A stretch of DNA of 64,000 nucleotides from CAVQCA01 sp963710815. Lineage in GTDB: Bacteria; Pseudomonadota; Gammaproteobacteria; UBA9214. The stretch covers positions 1 to 64,000 of the forward strand of contig CAVQCA010000135.1 of NCBI GenBank assembly GCA_963710815.1, written 5' to 3'. This document shows positions 53,448 to 61,296 of this stretch, one piece after another (the stretch's first letter is position 1; each line of letters opens with the position of its first letter). The position numbers were made by a program, and so were the translations under genes. The notes below the pieces were generated by a model. It did no database searches. It had not been told where the DNA came from and saw only the letters and a list, made by a program, of their open reading frames with translations.

Positions 53448-54131
53448 GTGACTATGCATTTTCAAAGAGAAGTGGATTACCTGAACCAGCATCTGGTTGC
53501 GATCGCCAAACGGGTCGAGGACCAGGTGAACATGGCTTTCAATTCCGCCTTGCAGATGGACGTGGAGACTGCCAGAAAGGTGATCGATGGCGACGCGGAA
53601 GTCGACAATGTCGAGGTGATGATGGAGGAGGAGTGCCTGAAACTGCTGGCGCTCTATCAGCCGGTCGCCAATGACCTGCGCCTGATCGTGGCGGTGCTGA
53701 AGATCAACAACGATCTGGAGCGCATCGGTGACCACGCCAAAAATATGGCCCAGATCGTGGTGAGCATGGCCGAGGGTGAGCCCCTGAAAATCTCCGACAG
53801 GATGATCACCATTTTCGACAAGACCAAGCTGATGCTGCGCAAGGCGCTGCTCGCTTTCACGGAACTCGACCGCGAGCTTGCGGAGTCCGTGCTTGCCATG
53901 GACGACGAGGTGGACAGTATGTGCAAGGCCGAACTGCCTCTGCAGATCGATATGATCAAGAGCGAACCCGATCTTACCGGACAGCACCTGATGCTGTTGT
54001 CGGTGTGCCGCCAGCTGGAACGCATCGGCGATCATGCCTCCAATATCGCGGAGGACATCATCTACCTGCTTTCCGGTGAAATCATCCGGCATAGCATCAG
54101 CGGTTCGTTGACACGCGCCCCTTCCTGCTGA
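53448..54131 (+). CDS. phoU: Phosphate signalling protein PhoU
   Basis: This 227-residue protein consists of two three-helix PhoU repeats with metal-binding signatures (DAEVDNVEVMMEEECLKLLA, VANDLRLIVAVLKINNDLER, ERIGDHASNIAEDIIYL). It links the Pst transporter to PhoR and dampens the regulon. The GTG at 53448 is best spaced from GGGGAG; an ATG lies 6 bases later. It is separated from phoR by 241 bp that contain no gene. Confidence 0.95.
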   Translation: MTMHFQREVDYLNQHLVAIAKRVEDQVNMAFNSALQMDVETARKVIDGDAEVDNVEVMMEEECLKLLALYQPVANDLRLIVAVLKINNDLERIGDHAKNMAQIVVSMAEGEPLKISDRMITIFDKTKLMLRKALLAFTELDRELAESVLAMDDEVDSMCKAELPLQIDMIKSEPDLTGQHLMLLSVCRQLERIGDHASNIAEDIIYLLSGEIIRHSISGSLTRAPSC

Positions 54132-54186
54132 GGCCGGGACTATCGGCAGTTCTGCCGCCACGACGACCATACAATTACGGTTAATA

Positions 54187-54205
54187 TTCGGTGTGCTTCC
54201 GTGGC
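54187..54205. repeat. Solo arm of the GCCACGGAAGC palindrome
   Basis: TTCGGTGTGCTTCCGTGGC matches 18 of 19 bases of the right arm of the inner palindrome of MITE-like copy A (2254-2272). No matching left arm or terminal repeats are visible, so this is a degraded remnant. It lies between phoU and the small gene at 54369. Confidence 0.5.
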
Positions 54206-54368
54206 CATCTATTCCACTGTTATCAAGTAAGCACCCGTCGGGTCATGCCCGGTAATTCCCGTTGACGGTGTGCCCCCGTGACGAAGAAATAACGCGGGCG
54301 ACACGGTTTCCTAACAATCCGCGGTTAACCTCAGAAGATAAGACAATATTCTGCGAGGTGACGGGGCG

Positions 54369-54563
54369 ATGAAATTGTTCATCAAGGAATGGCCAAACAA
54401 GACGGCCACGATAATGACGGAAAACGGTCAGGTCGTGTGGACGTTCAGCAACCGGGAAATTGCGCAGCATGCCTGCCATGAGTGGTTCAGGACGCTGGCG
54501 GAAAAGGTGGAATACTGCGAAATCCTTGACGAGGAAGATCTGACACAGACCTGTATGGCCTGA
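54369..54563 (+). CDS. Small conserved-looking protein of unknown function
   Basis: This 64-residue protein (MKLFIKEWPNKTATIMTENG, then QVVWTFSN) is compact, charged and has no membrane segment. The ATG follows a GAGGTGACGGGG stretch that can act as a ribosome-binding site. Codon use and amino-acid pattern look like a real gene, and similar small proteins occur in related bacteria by memory only. It lies between phoU and a convergent Ppx-like gene; function is unknown. Confidence 0.6.
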   Translation: MKLFIKEWPNKTATIMTENGQVVWTFSNREIAQHACHEWFRTLAEKVEYCEILDEEDLTQTCMA

Positions 54564-54589
54564 GGCCCGCGCTTGTCGTGCCGTCAGGG

Positions 54590-55534
54590 TCAGCCGGTGG
54601 TGTTCAGGAGCCCCTGACCTTCGAAGTGTTCGAAGATCAGCCCGGCGGGCAGATCGACCGGGGAAATATACACCTCCGTGTGGCCGGTGCGGCTCAGCAG
54701 GCAGTCGAGGAAGATCAGGCCGGTCAATATTTCCGCCATGTCGCCGCTGCTCTGTTTCAGCGCATCGAACTCCGGTTTTAGCAATCCCTGTACTTCATCG
54801 AGTTTGGCGGACACCGACGCCGCGGACAGGCGGGTTTCCCTGACGTGTTCCTCGCTCTGACCGGTGATGAATGCGGCGCAGGCGCTCGCCGAGAGAGCGA
54901 TGAGCTTCTCCGTCCCGGAAGGCAGACGGATATGCCGTTTCAGGAAGCCCCGGTAGATCTCGGTGGCCTCGCCGATGCTGTAGGCCGCCAGGATGTAATC
55001 TTCATAGGCCCTGACGTACCCGGTATCGAGATAGATGGTGGAAATTCCGGTATCCACCTTCCAGGTGACCTGGCAGCTCTGACTGCGCAATTTGCAGACC
55101 AGCCGGTTCGGCAAGCCGCGGGTCGCGGCCAGATAGCCAAGCGCACCTTCGCGTTGTTCGTTCACGATCTCCATCGCGATGCCCTCGGCCCTGGCGAGGT
55201 CGAGCAACTCCCAGGCATTGGCCGCCCGGCCGACGGCCGCGGTGGCCGCCGCGACGATCCGGGAGACGCCGAGGTGGGTACTGCAACTGTGCAAATCGGC
55301 CAGCACGGCGCCGATCTCGGTGAGCTTGCCGGTGCTGATCCGGCCCTTGTTCCGGGCAATGTCCGCACCCAGATCCAGCGGTGCATGACAGATGGATTTG
55401 GTGATGATACGGTTGCCGTGCCGGTAACCGCACACCAGTGTAAACACCTTGCTGCCCATGTCGATGGCGCATACCGCGTCGGTATCGGCGACGGGAAGTT
55501 TCTCCAGCGGTTCGGTTATTTCCAGATACGACAT
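54590..55534 (-). CDS. Divergent Ppx/GppA-family phosphatase-like protein
   Basis: This 314-residue protein has the actin-like ATPase fold of exopolyphosphatases: the first phosphate loop AIDMGSKVFTLVCG and the Glu-containing block IVNEQREGALGYLAA. The second phosphate loop, normally DIGGGSTE, reads VDTGISTIY, losing part of the glycine run, and the usual C-terminal domains of full-length Ppx (about 500 residues) are absent. It may be a short GppA-like hydrolase or a non-catalytic sensor. Its position next to phoBRU fits polyphosphate or ppGpp metabolism. Confidence 0.75.
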   Translation of the reverse strand: MSYLEITEPLEKLPVADTDAVCAIDMGSKVFTLVCGYRHGNRIITKSICHAPLDLGADIARNKGRISTGKLTEIGAVLADLHSCSTHLGVSRIVAAATAAVGRAANAWELLDLARAEGIAMEIVNEQREGALGYLAATRGLPNRLVCKLRSQSCQVTWKVDTGISTIYLDTGYVRAYEDYILAAYSIGEATEIYRGFLKRHIRLPSGTEKLIALSASACAAFITGQSEEHVRETRLSAASVSAKLDEVQGLLKPEFDALKQSSGDMAEILTGLIFLDCLLSRTGHTEVYISPVDLPAGLIFEHFEGQGLLNTTG

Positions 55535-55838
55535 GTCATGGCCGGATACAGTGAGAGTGAGGGTAGTTTGCCCGCTGAATGTTAGGCGCTGATGAGGGTT
55601 GGCGCCCGTTACGCCAGCGCGTCAATAGTTCATGATACACCCCCGGCGTTCTGGTGGTACGGCTATGGGGCTGCTCGGTCACTGAAACGCTCATACGCAG
55701 GTGCCGCCTTCCATCGTGTGTTTTGCTGGCAGCCCGTGGAAACAGATTCGGCGCACAGCAGCCAGGCACCGCCGCCGTGTAAAACCGGCTGCCGAGGCGG
55801 GGATTCCCGGCCCCGACACGCATGTGAAAACGGTGAAT
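55535..55838. other. Intergenic region without recognisable gene
   Basis: This 304-bp gap separates the Ppx-like gene from the ArsR gene. Short open frames exist on both strands but lack ribosome-binding sites and protein-like composition. No repeat family of the window is seen here. Confidence 0.4.
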
Positions 55839-56123
55839 TCAGGTGATGCTGCGTGCCCCCGGCCGGTTCGGCATGCTGCGCAGCGCGGCATGGTCTTCCC
55901 TGAAGGGCGCGGCCTTCAACACCTCGGCGGCGGTGGCTTCGATCACGGTGCGCGCCCAGTCGGGCAGGTCGGGATTGAGGCGGTAATACACCCACTGGCC
56001 GGCGCGGCGGTCGAGTACGATGTCCTGTGCGCGCAGAACGGCCAGATGCCGCGAGATCTTGGGTTGGATGGTGTTCAGGGCATGGGTCAGCTCGCAGACA
56101 CATAATTCCCCTTCGCACTGCAT
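55839..56123 (-). CDS. ArsR/SmtB-family regulator, N-terminus problematic
   Basis: From ATG 56123 this gives 94 residues with the ArsR metal-site helix GELCVCELTHAL (Cys-Val-Cys, the As(III) type) and the recognition helix IQPKISRHLAVLR. The frame stays open upstream to 56186 and encodes FSALLADITRLRAILL, which is the conserved first part of the ArsR domain, but it contains no ATG, GTG or TTG before an in-frame stop (56187-56189). The true gene must therefore use a rare start such as CTG, or carry a 1-base insertion near the T4 run after an ATG at 56193. No ars resistance genes are adjacent. Confidence 0.75.
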   Translation of the reverse strand: MQCEGELCVCELTHALNTIQPKISRHLAVLRAQDIVLDRRAGQWVYYRLNPDLPDWARTVIEATAAEVLKAAPFREDHAALRSMPNRPGARSIT

Positions 56124-56344
56124 GAGAAGGATCGCACGCAGGCGTGTGATATCCGCCAGTAGTGCGGAAAAGACCGTCAGGAGTAACTATCATGGCCATG
56201 TCTGTACGATATATCATGTATACGTTCAATCATATATATTTTGGCGGGTGCAGACAGCGCTCCGTGTGGCGTTTCCAGGAATGCTATGCTTGGTCGTCAG
56301 GGTACTTTAGAACGCGATACGACGTCTCAACCCGGGGGAAAGGC

Positions 56345-56623
56345 ATGATGGAATTATCCAAAGAAGAAGGCGTCATCATGGCGCTGGAAGAAAGGTTCGA
56401 GAAGCAGAGGCTGCCGCGGTTGCTGGCGCTCAAGGACAAGGTTGACACGGGCGGGGTGCTCGACGACCCGGAGATCGCCTTCCTGGAACAGGTGATCAAC
56501 GATGCCATGCACAGCAAGTCCCTGATGGATCGGCACCCGGAATGGCAGGAGTTCTGTGCCTACGTCGTCCATCTCTATGAAGAAATCACCGAAAAGGCAC
56601 TCAAGAACGAAGAGGGTCGCTAG
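56345..56623 (+). CDS. Small helical acidic protein of unknown function
   Basis: This 92-residue protein (MMELSKEEGVIMALEERFEK, ending ITEKALKNEEGR) is predicted to be almost entirely alpha-helical and acidic, with no signal peptide. GGGGGAAAGG precedes the ATG. I do not recognise the family. The stop codon TAG is the first three bases of a repeat copy. The upstream 220 bp contain A+T-rich promoter-like DNA shared with the divergent ArsR gene. Confidence 0.65.
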   Translation: MMELSKEEGVIMALEERFEKQRLPRLLALKDKVDTGGVLDDPEIAFLEQVINDAMHSKSLMDRHPEWQEFCAYVVHLYEEITEKALKNEEGR

Positions 56624-56705
56624 GAGCCTGTCGGATTCAGGTGATCGTAGCGAGCAGTACAGGGGACAGTAACCGGGTAGATCAACCCCGGGCCCGACAG
56701 ATCTA
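56621..56705. repeat. Short copy of the stop-codon-associated repeat
   Basis: TAGGAGCCTGTCGGATTCAG at 56621 is followed by GTGATCGTAGCGAGCA, nearly identical to the start of the element after atpC. The right part (GTAGATCAA, then CCCGACAGATCTAGGG) also corresponds. About 80 internal bases of the long copy are missing. It begins at the stop of the upstream gene and overlaps the glk stop codon at its right end. Confidence 0.75.
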
Positions 56706-57695
56706 GGGATTCCCGGCAAAGACGGCCGGACCGTAGAGCGCCGTGCGCTCGTTGAGAATCACCCGCACCGGCATCTGCTCCAGCAGACCCTGCATGCGGC
56801 CCTTGGCGCGGAAGGCGGCCATGAAGGTGCCGCTCTCCAGTTGCTCGAGGATCTTCGGCGCGATGCCGCCGCCGAGGTACACCCCGCCGCTTGCCATCAT
56901 CTTGAGCGCCAGGTCGCCGGCCTCGACGCCGTAGAGGTGGACGAAAAGTTCCAGCGCCTCCACGCAGAGCGTATCGAGTCCGGACTGTGCGGCGCGGGAG
57001 ATAGCGGCGGCCGGGTCGTTTTCCTGCATATCGTCTCTCAGCCAGTCCGCCACGGCGTGTTTGCGGTAGTGAACCAGGAAGTCGTGGATGTTCACCAGCC
57101 CGGGACCCGAGACCAGCCTCTCCCAGCTTGCATGTCCGTAGCGCGCCATCAGAAAGCGCAGCAACTCGATTTCCAGATCGCTCCCGGGGCTGAAACCGGC
57201 GTGGCCGCCCTCGGTGGCGAAGGGTCGGAAGTGAGCCCCGTCACGGAACAGGCCGGCTTCGCCCAGGCCGGTGCCGGCCGCGATGATGGCGGCGTTGCCG
57301 ACGGGATCCTCGACACCGGTGTTGAGGGTGTGGAAATCCTTTTCATCGAGGGCGCTCAGGCCCCAGGCGTTGGCTTCCAGGTCATTCAGCAGGGCGACCC
57401 GCGGGATGTGAAAACGCGCGGCGATCTCCCTGGCGCTGATGTGCCAGGGCAGGTTGGTCACGTTCACCGTGTTGCCTCGCACCGGCCCGGCGATGCCGAA
57501 CGAGGCGGCGTCCGGCCGCGCCTCCCCGGCGTTCAGGAAGTCATCGATGATGTCGTTCAGCGAGGCGTAGTCACCGCTGGGATATGTGCGCTCGACCAGG
57601 TTCTCCAGATGCGTGCCCGTCACATCGAACACGGCCAGCCGTGTTTTTGTTCCGCCGATGTCGCCCGACAGTACCCGTCGCGTGTTGTTCGCCAT
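56703..57695 (-). CDS. glk: Glucokinase
   Basis: This 330-residue ROK-unrelated (proteobacterial Glk) sugar kinase phosphorylates glucose to glucose-6-phosphate. The ATP-binding motif LSGDIGGTKTRLAVFDV is at the N-terminus, and the catalytic region includes TNLPWHISAREIA, LLNDLEANAWGL and the glucose-binding EGGHAGFSP. The C-terminal GGVYLGGGIAPKIL is characteristic. ATG 57695 gives the usual start. It is monocistronic. Confidence 0.95.
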   Translation of the reverse strand: MANNTRRVLSGDIGGTKTRLAVFDVTGTHLENLVERTYPSGDYASLNDIIDDFLNAGEARPDAASFGIAGPVRGNTVNVTNLPWHISAREIAARFHIPRVALLNDLEANAWGLSALDEKDFHTLNTGVEDPVGNAAIIAAGTGLGEAGLFRDGAHFRPFATEGGHAGFSPGSDLEIELLRFLMARYGHASWERLVSGPGLVNIHDFLVHYRKHAVADWLRDDMQENDPAAAISRAAQSGLDTLCVEALELFVHLYGVEAGDLALKMMASGGVYLGGGIAPKILEQLESGTFMAAFRAKGRMQGLLEQMPVRVILNERTALYGPAVFAGNP

Positions 57696-57875
57696 GTCGC
57701 TGGTCTCCGTTGCGCTGGCCGGGAAAGAGATTTCGGGATTGTGACACACTGGCGGTGTTACGGTAATCCGTTATCCAGTCAGGCCGGGTCAACAGCTCCG
57801 GATGACCACGTCGACGCCCCATGAGCGTGTTGTCGGGCAGATCCTGTAGTGAATGCTCCGCGCCCGCCGGGATAA

Positions 57876-60659
57876 CTACCCGAGCGTGTAGACAGCCTTG
57901 CCGTCATTGGATGCATCATACCCGGCATCGGCATCATCGAAGTTCGTATCACCGGCAGGTTCGGAGATAAAATACCCTTGTGAGAAATTGACGCCCAGTT
58001 CCCACAGCATGGCAAGGCAGGCCGGACTCTCAACGCCTTCGGCAATCACTATCAAATCGTAATTTCTCGCCACCTCCATGATCTCGGTGACCCTGGCGAG
58101 GCAGTCGCCCATGCCGCTGATATTCTGTACCAGCCCGCTGTCTATTTTCAGGTAATCTGCATGGATGTGCTGGAGATGCTGCGGTTTGGTAGACAGACGG
58201 TAATGCTCAATGGCTATCTTGCAGCCGATCTTGTTCAGTGCTCTGGACAGCATGGACAGGTTCTTGAGATCACGTTCCAGTACACGCTCCGTCACCTCGA
58301 AAACAAGTTGTTCGGGGCTGACCGCATATTCCCTGATCTTGCTCATGATCCAAAGGGGAAGGTCGTGACAGGACACCGAAGGTCCGGTCAGTTTGATAAA
58401 CAGCTTGATCTCCGGATCCGGCTTTTCCGCCAGCGTCCTCAGGACGATTTCCATGATATGGCGGTCAACCTCCTTTGCCTTGCAGGAATTGACCGCCATG
58501 GAGAAAAATTCGCCTGGAAGAATGATATCGCTGTTTTCATCAACGATCCTGGTCAGCACCTCAAAGCAGTTGATCGTGTTGTCCTTGAGGTTGGAAATCG
58601 GCTGGTAATAGAGCTTAATGCGATTTTCGGCAAGGACCCGGTCGACTGTTTCAGCATGCCTGGCACTGCTTCCAGGCACGCACAACTCGTCGGATACCTG
58701 GCTGTTGACCACTACCCGGTTCCCTCCGGATAATCGCGCGGATTCACATGCCAGATCCGCTCTCGATATCACCTGATCTGCGTTGAAGTCGCTGTCACGA
58801 ACCGCACAGATCCCGAAGCTGGCGGATATGACCAGCGTCCGGCCGGTGACCTCGAAGATATGATTCTCGATAGTGGAACGTATCTGTTCCGCGATTTTCT
58901 TTGCACGGTTCGTGCCTCCTTCACGGAATAATACGGCAAAGGTACAGTCACCGAATCGGGTGATCAGGTCGTGTTCCCCGCAATGTGATTCAATGAAACC
59001 GGAAATCTCTTCCACGACAGGCTCACTGTTCATGATGCCGATGTCTTCCCTGACGCGGATGAAACTATCGATCAATACATACATGGCAGCTTGCTTTGCG
59101 CCGGAGTCGCGCGGCTCGACAAGCAGTTTGTTGAGGGATGAGACAAACCGTTCGCGGTCGATGATTAATGGAGCGGGATCGCGGTCGAGGTTTAGTGCCG
59201 GCATTTCATCGGTGAGCGGTTGCCGCGGTGTTTCCACCGGTTCAGCCTGCGGTTGATCGCTCTTCTTGCCGGCAGCGGCAAGCTCCAGCCCGGGCTGCTC
59301 GATCTCGTCTTGCAGTGTCATGACGGTCTCGTTCAAGCCGGCCACTCCTTCCGGATTGCCGCCGGCATCGTCCCGCGCCTCTCCTGGACGCCCGAACTCC
59401 TGCTCGAGGACCTCCTGCCCCGCCCTTGTGTTCTCCGGTGCGGATTGAAGTTCAACCGCCCGATCCTGCAGGTCTTTCTCCAGGTCATGGTCTTCGGTGC
59501 CGGTATCAAGCGCTAGGGTATCCAGCGGCCTGGTCGTGGCGGCAAGGCTTGCCTGAAGCGTGGCAATGGCGGCATCTTTTTCGCCAACGATCTTCTTGTG
59601 GACGTCATGCTCAGCGGCTGCAGATTCATGCAACGCACGGTTCAGGTTCTCCAGCTTTTCCGCATGGGCGGTCAGCTCCTTGTGGGTTACCTGGAGCGAC
59701 CCATAATCACTGGACAGGCTGGAGATCCTGTCGTTGAGTTCCGCACACGCCCTGACGTGGGATTCGGTCTCCTCGTGCATCTTCCCGGAGTGTGTGTCGA
59801 GCTTATGCCGGAGTTCGTCGAGGCGATCGTTTGACGAGGCGATCTCCCTGTTCCTGCAATCAAGTTCTTGCTGACTCTGCTCCAGCAGTCCTTCCTTCGT
59901 ACGGAGGGTGTCGTTCAGGCACTGTATTTCACGCTGTAGCCTGCCTGACTCTTCCCTGTGCGCCTCCTCCTGCTGTTGTCCGGCTTCTGACAGGGATGCG
60001 AGCTCTGCGACAAGCGTATCAGCCTTCCTGGAGAGCCCGGCAACCTCGTTATTGCGCTCCTTCAGCTCCGCGTGCAGCACTTTCATCTGCTCGCAGCTAT
60101 CGGCGTATTCTTTCCGCAGCACGTCGAGCGTGTTGTTCAATTCCGCTCGTTCCCGTGCGAACGATTCTGCCGCGTGCAGGCTATCCGCCTTCTGTCGTTC
60201 CAGGGACGTGGTCAGTTCCGTCACGCACGAAGACAGACCGCTGATTTCACCTGCCTGCTCATTCAGTGATTTCCTCTGTTCGGTCGTCTGCTGCCTGAGG
60301 CGGTCACGTTCTGATTCCAGCTCGAGTATTTGCTTGCTGAATGCCTCCGTTTTGCTTGCATGTGCTTCGTCCTTCGTACGGGTCTTTCTGATTTCATCAT
60401 TCAGCGCGGTGTTGAGCGATCTGATCGACGCATCGAGTGCTTCGATCCTTGCGGAACGCTCATTCACGAGCCTGCGGGAGGCTTCAAGCTCATACAATGC
60501 CGTATTGAACGCCGCGTTGAATTCTTCAGCAGCAGCAAGCAAATCACTGATTGCGGGTTTATCCATTACCCGGTCACCGGCCGGGGCAGGGGGCACGAAC
60601 ACCGGTTCGTTGCCCACATTGAAATTCTGTTCGGGTTTAACGACGTTGCCTGTTTGCAT
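57876..60659 (-). CDS. Coiled-coil protein with degenerate GGDEF-EAL module (FimX-like)
   Basis: This 927-residue soluble protein has a coiled coil from about residue 30 to 390, a Pro/Glu-rich linker, then degenerate GGDEF and EAL domains. The GGDEF site reads GDCTF (570-574), so no cyclase activity is expected. The EAL motif is EVL (700-702), DDFGSG is replaced by IEHYRLS (817-823) and the metal-ligand Asn by Lys in FIKLTG, so hydrolysis is unlikely. Ligand-contact elements YQP, EVLTR, AEGVE and QGYFIS are kept, implying c-di-GMP binding. Pseudomonas FimX has the analogous GDSIF/EVL pair. ATG 60659 follows AAGGA. No pilus genes are nearby. Confidence 0.88.
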   Translation of the reverse strand: MQTGNVVKPEQNFNVGNEPVFVPPAPAGDRVMDKPAISDLLAAAEEFNAAFNTALYELEASRRLVNERSARIEALDASIRSLNTALNDEIRKTRTKDEAHASKTEAFSKQILELESERDRLRQQTTEQRKSLNEQAGEISGLSSCVTELTTSLERQKADSLHAAESFARERAELNNTLDVLRKEYADSCEQMKVLHAELKERNNEVAGLSRKADTLVAELASLSEAGQQQEEAHREESGRLQREIQCLNDTLRTKEGLLEQSQQELDCRNREIASSNDRLDELRHKLDTHSGKMHEETESHVRACAELNDRISSLSSDYGSLQVTHKELTAHAEKLENLNRALHESAAAEHDVHKKIVGEKDAAIATLQASLAATTRPLDTLALDTGTEDHDLEKDLQDRAVELQSAPENTRAGQEVLEQEFGRPGEARDDAGGNPEGVAGLNETVMTLQDEIEQPGLELAAAGKKSDQPQAEPVETPRQPLTDEMPALNLDRDPAPLIIDRERFVSSLNKLLVEPRDSGAKQAAMYVLIDSFIRVREDIGIMNSEPVVEEISGFIESHCGEHDLITRFGDCTFAVLFREGGTNRAKKIAEQIRSTIENHIFEVTGRTLVISASFGICAVRDSDFNADQVISRADLACESARLSGGNRVVVNSQVSDELCVPGSSARHAETVDRVLAENRIKLYYQPISNLKDNTINCFEVLTRIVDENSDIILPGEFFSMAVNSCKAKEVDRHIMEIVLRTLAEKPDPEIKLFIKLTGPSVSCHDLPLWIMSKIREYAVSPEQLVFEVTERVLERDLKNLSMLSRALNKIGCKIAIEHYRLSTKPQHLQHIHADYLKIDSGLVQNISGMGDCLARVTEIMEVARNYDLIVIAEGVESPACLAMLWELGVNFSQGYFISEPAGDTNFDDADAGYDASNDGKAVYTLG

Positions 60660-61296
60660 GATGTCCTTCCCTGTCCTCGTGTTTGACTGGCTGGTCAGTG
60701 GATTCACCAGGCCGTAATCTCGTAATCAATCTGTTCACCGTTCCGCTCTCTCGGAGCAGAACCGTCCGCCGGGGTGTGCGCCCCCGATAACTATCGGCGT
60801 GGGCAGGTAAGATGTTTATATATGAATGGCACTTAGTTAAGGCCCAAGCCCGATAAATAGCCACGGAAGCACACGGAAGACACGGAAAGAAGAGCCTGTA
60901 TTCCGTGTTTTTCCGTGTGATTCCGTGGCCATAGGGATGTGATCAGGCTTAACTTGGTGCTATTCATATATAAATCGTATTGATAGCGATGGCTGGAGAT
61001 AAAAAGAGCATGCTGGCATCGTTATGGATAAGGAGACTGGCCGACACTGAATGACGGCTCGGTGAGGCGGGCCGGCGTGACCGGGCATGGTCGTGACTGG
61101 CAAGGGGGTATCCCGGAGTACCGGTGTGGCCGTAGATCAAGCGAAGACAACTGTGGAGCGCGTGCTACCGGGTGCGGCGGTGCCTCTTCAGGGCGCGGGT
61201 GGAAGTGGTCTGGTTGTGGGTCCTGATGGCGTCGATGAGGGGCTGCAGAATTGCATGGGCAGGGTACGGCCCGAGACCTTTATAGGGTCGGGACGG
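60660..61296. other. Long intergenic region with repeat copy B and unassigned G+C-rich DNA
   Basis: This 637-bp region contains MITE-like copy B (60815-60974). The remaining 320 bp before the glutaminase stop are G+C-rich. A hairpin (CCCGAGACC at about 61270, GGGTCGGG at about 61286) could form, but no T-tract follows. A 72-codon open frame at 61087-61305 lacks a convincing start signal. Nothing else can be named. Confidence 0.4.
60815..60974. repeat. MITE-like inverted-repeat element, copy B
   Basis: The termini 60815-60841 (TTTATATATGAATGGCAC, then TTAGTTAAG) and 60948-60974 are imperfect 27-bp inverted repeats. Inside, GCCACGGAAGCACACGGAA (60860-60878) faces a related arm ending ATTCCGTGGC (60920-60929). 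The AATGGCACTTA-TTAAG end and the inner palindrome match copy A at 2157-2308, so this is a dispersed family without coding capacity. It lies upstream of the FimX-like gene on the minus strand, within its likely promoter region. Confidence 0.78.
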
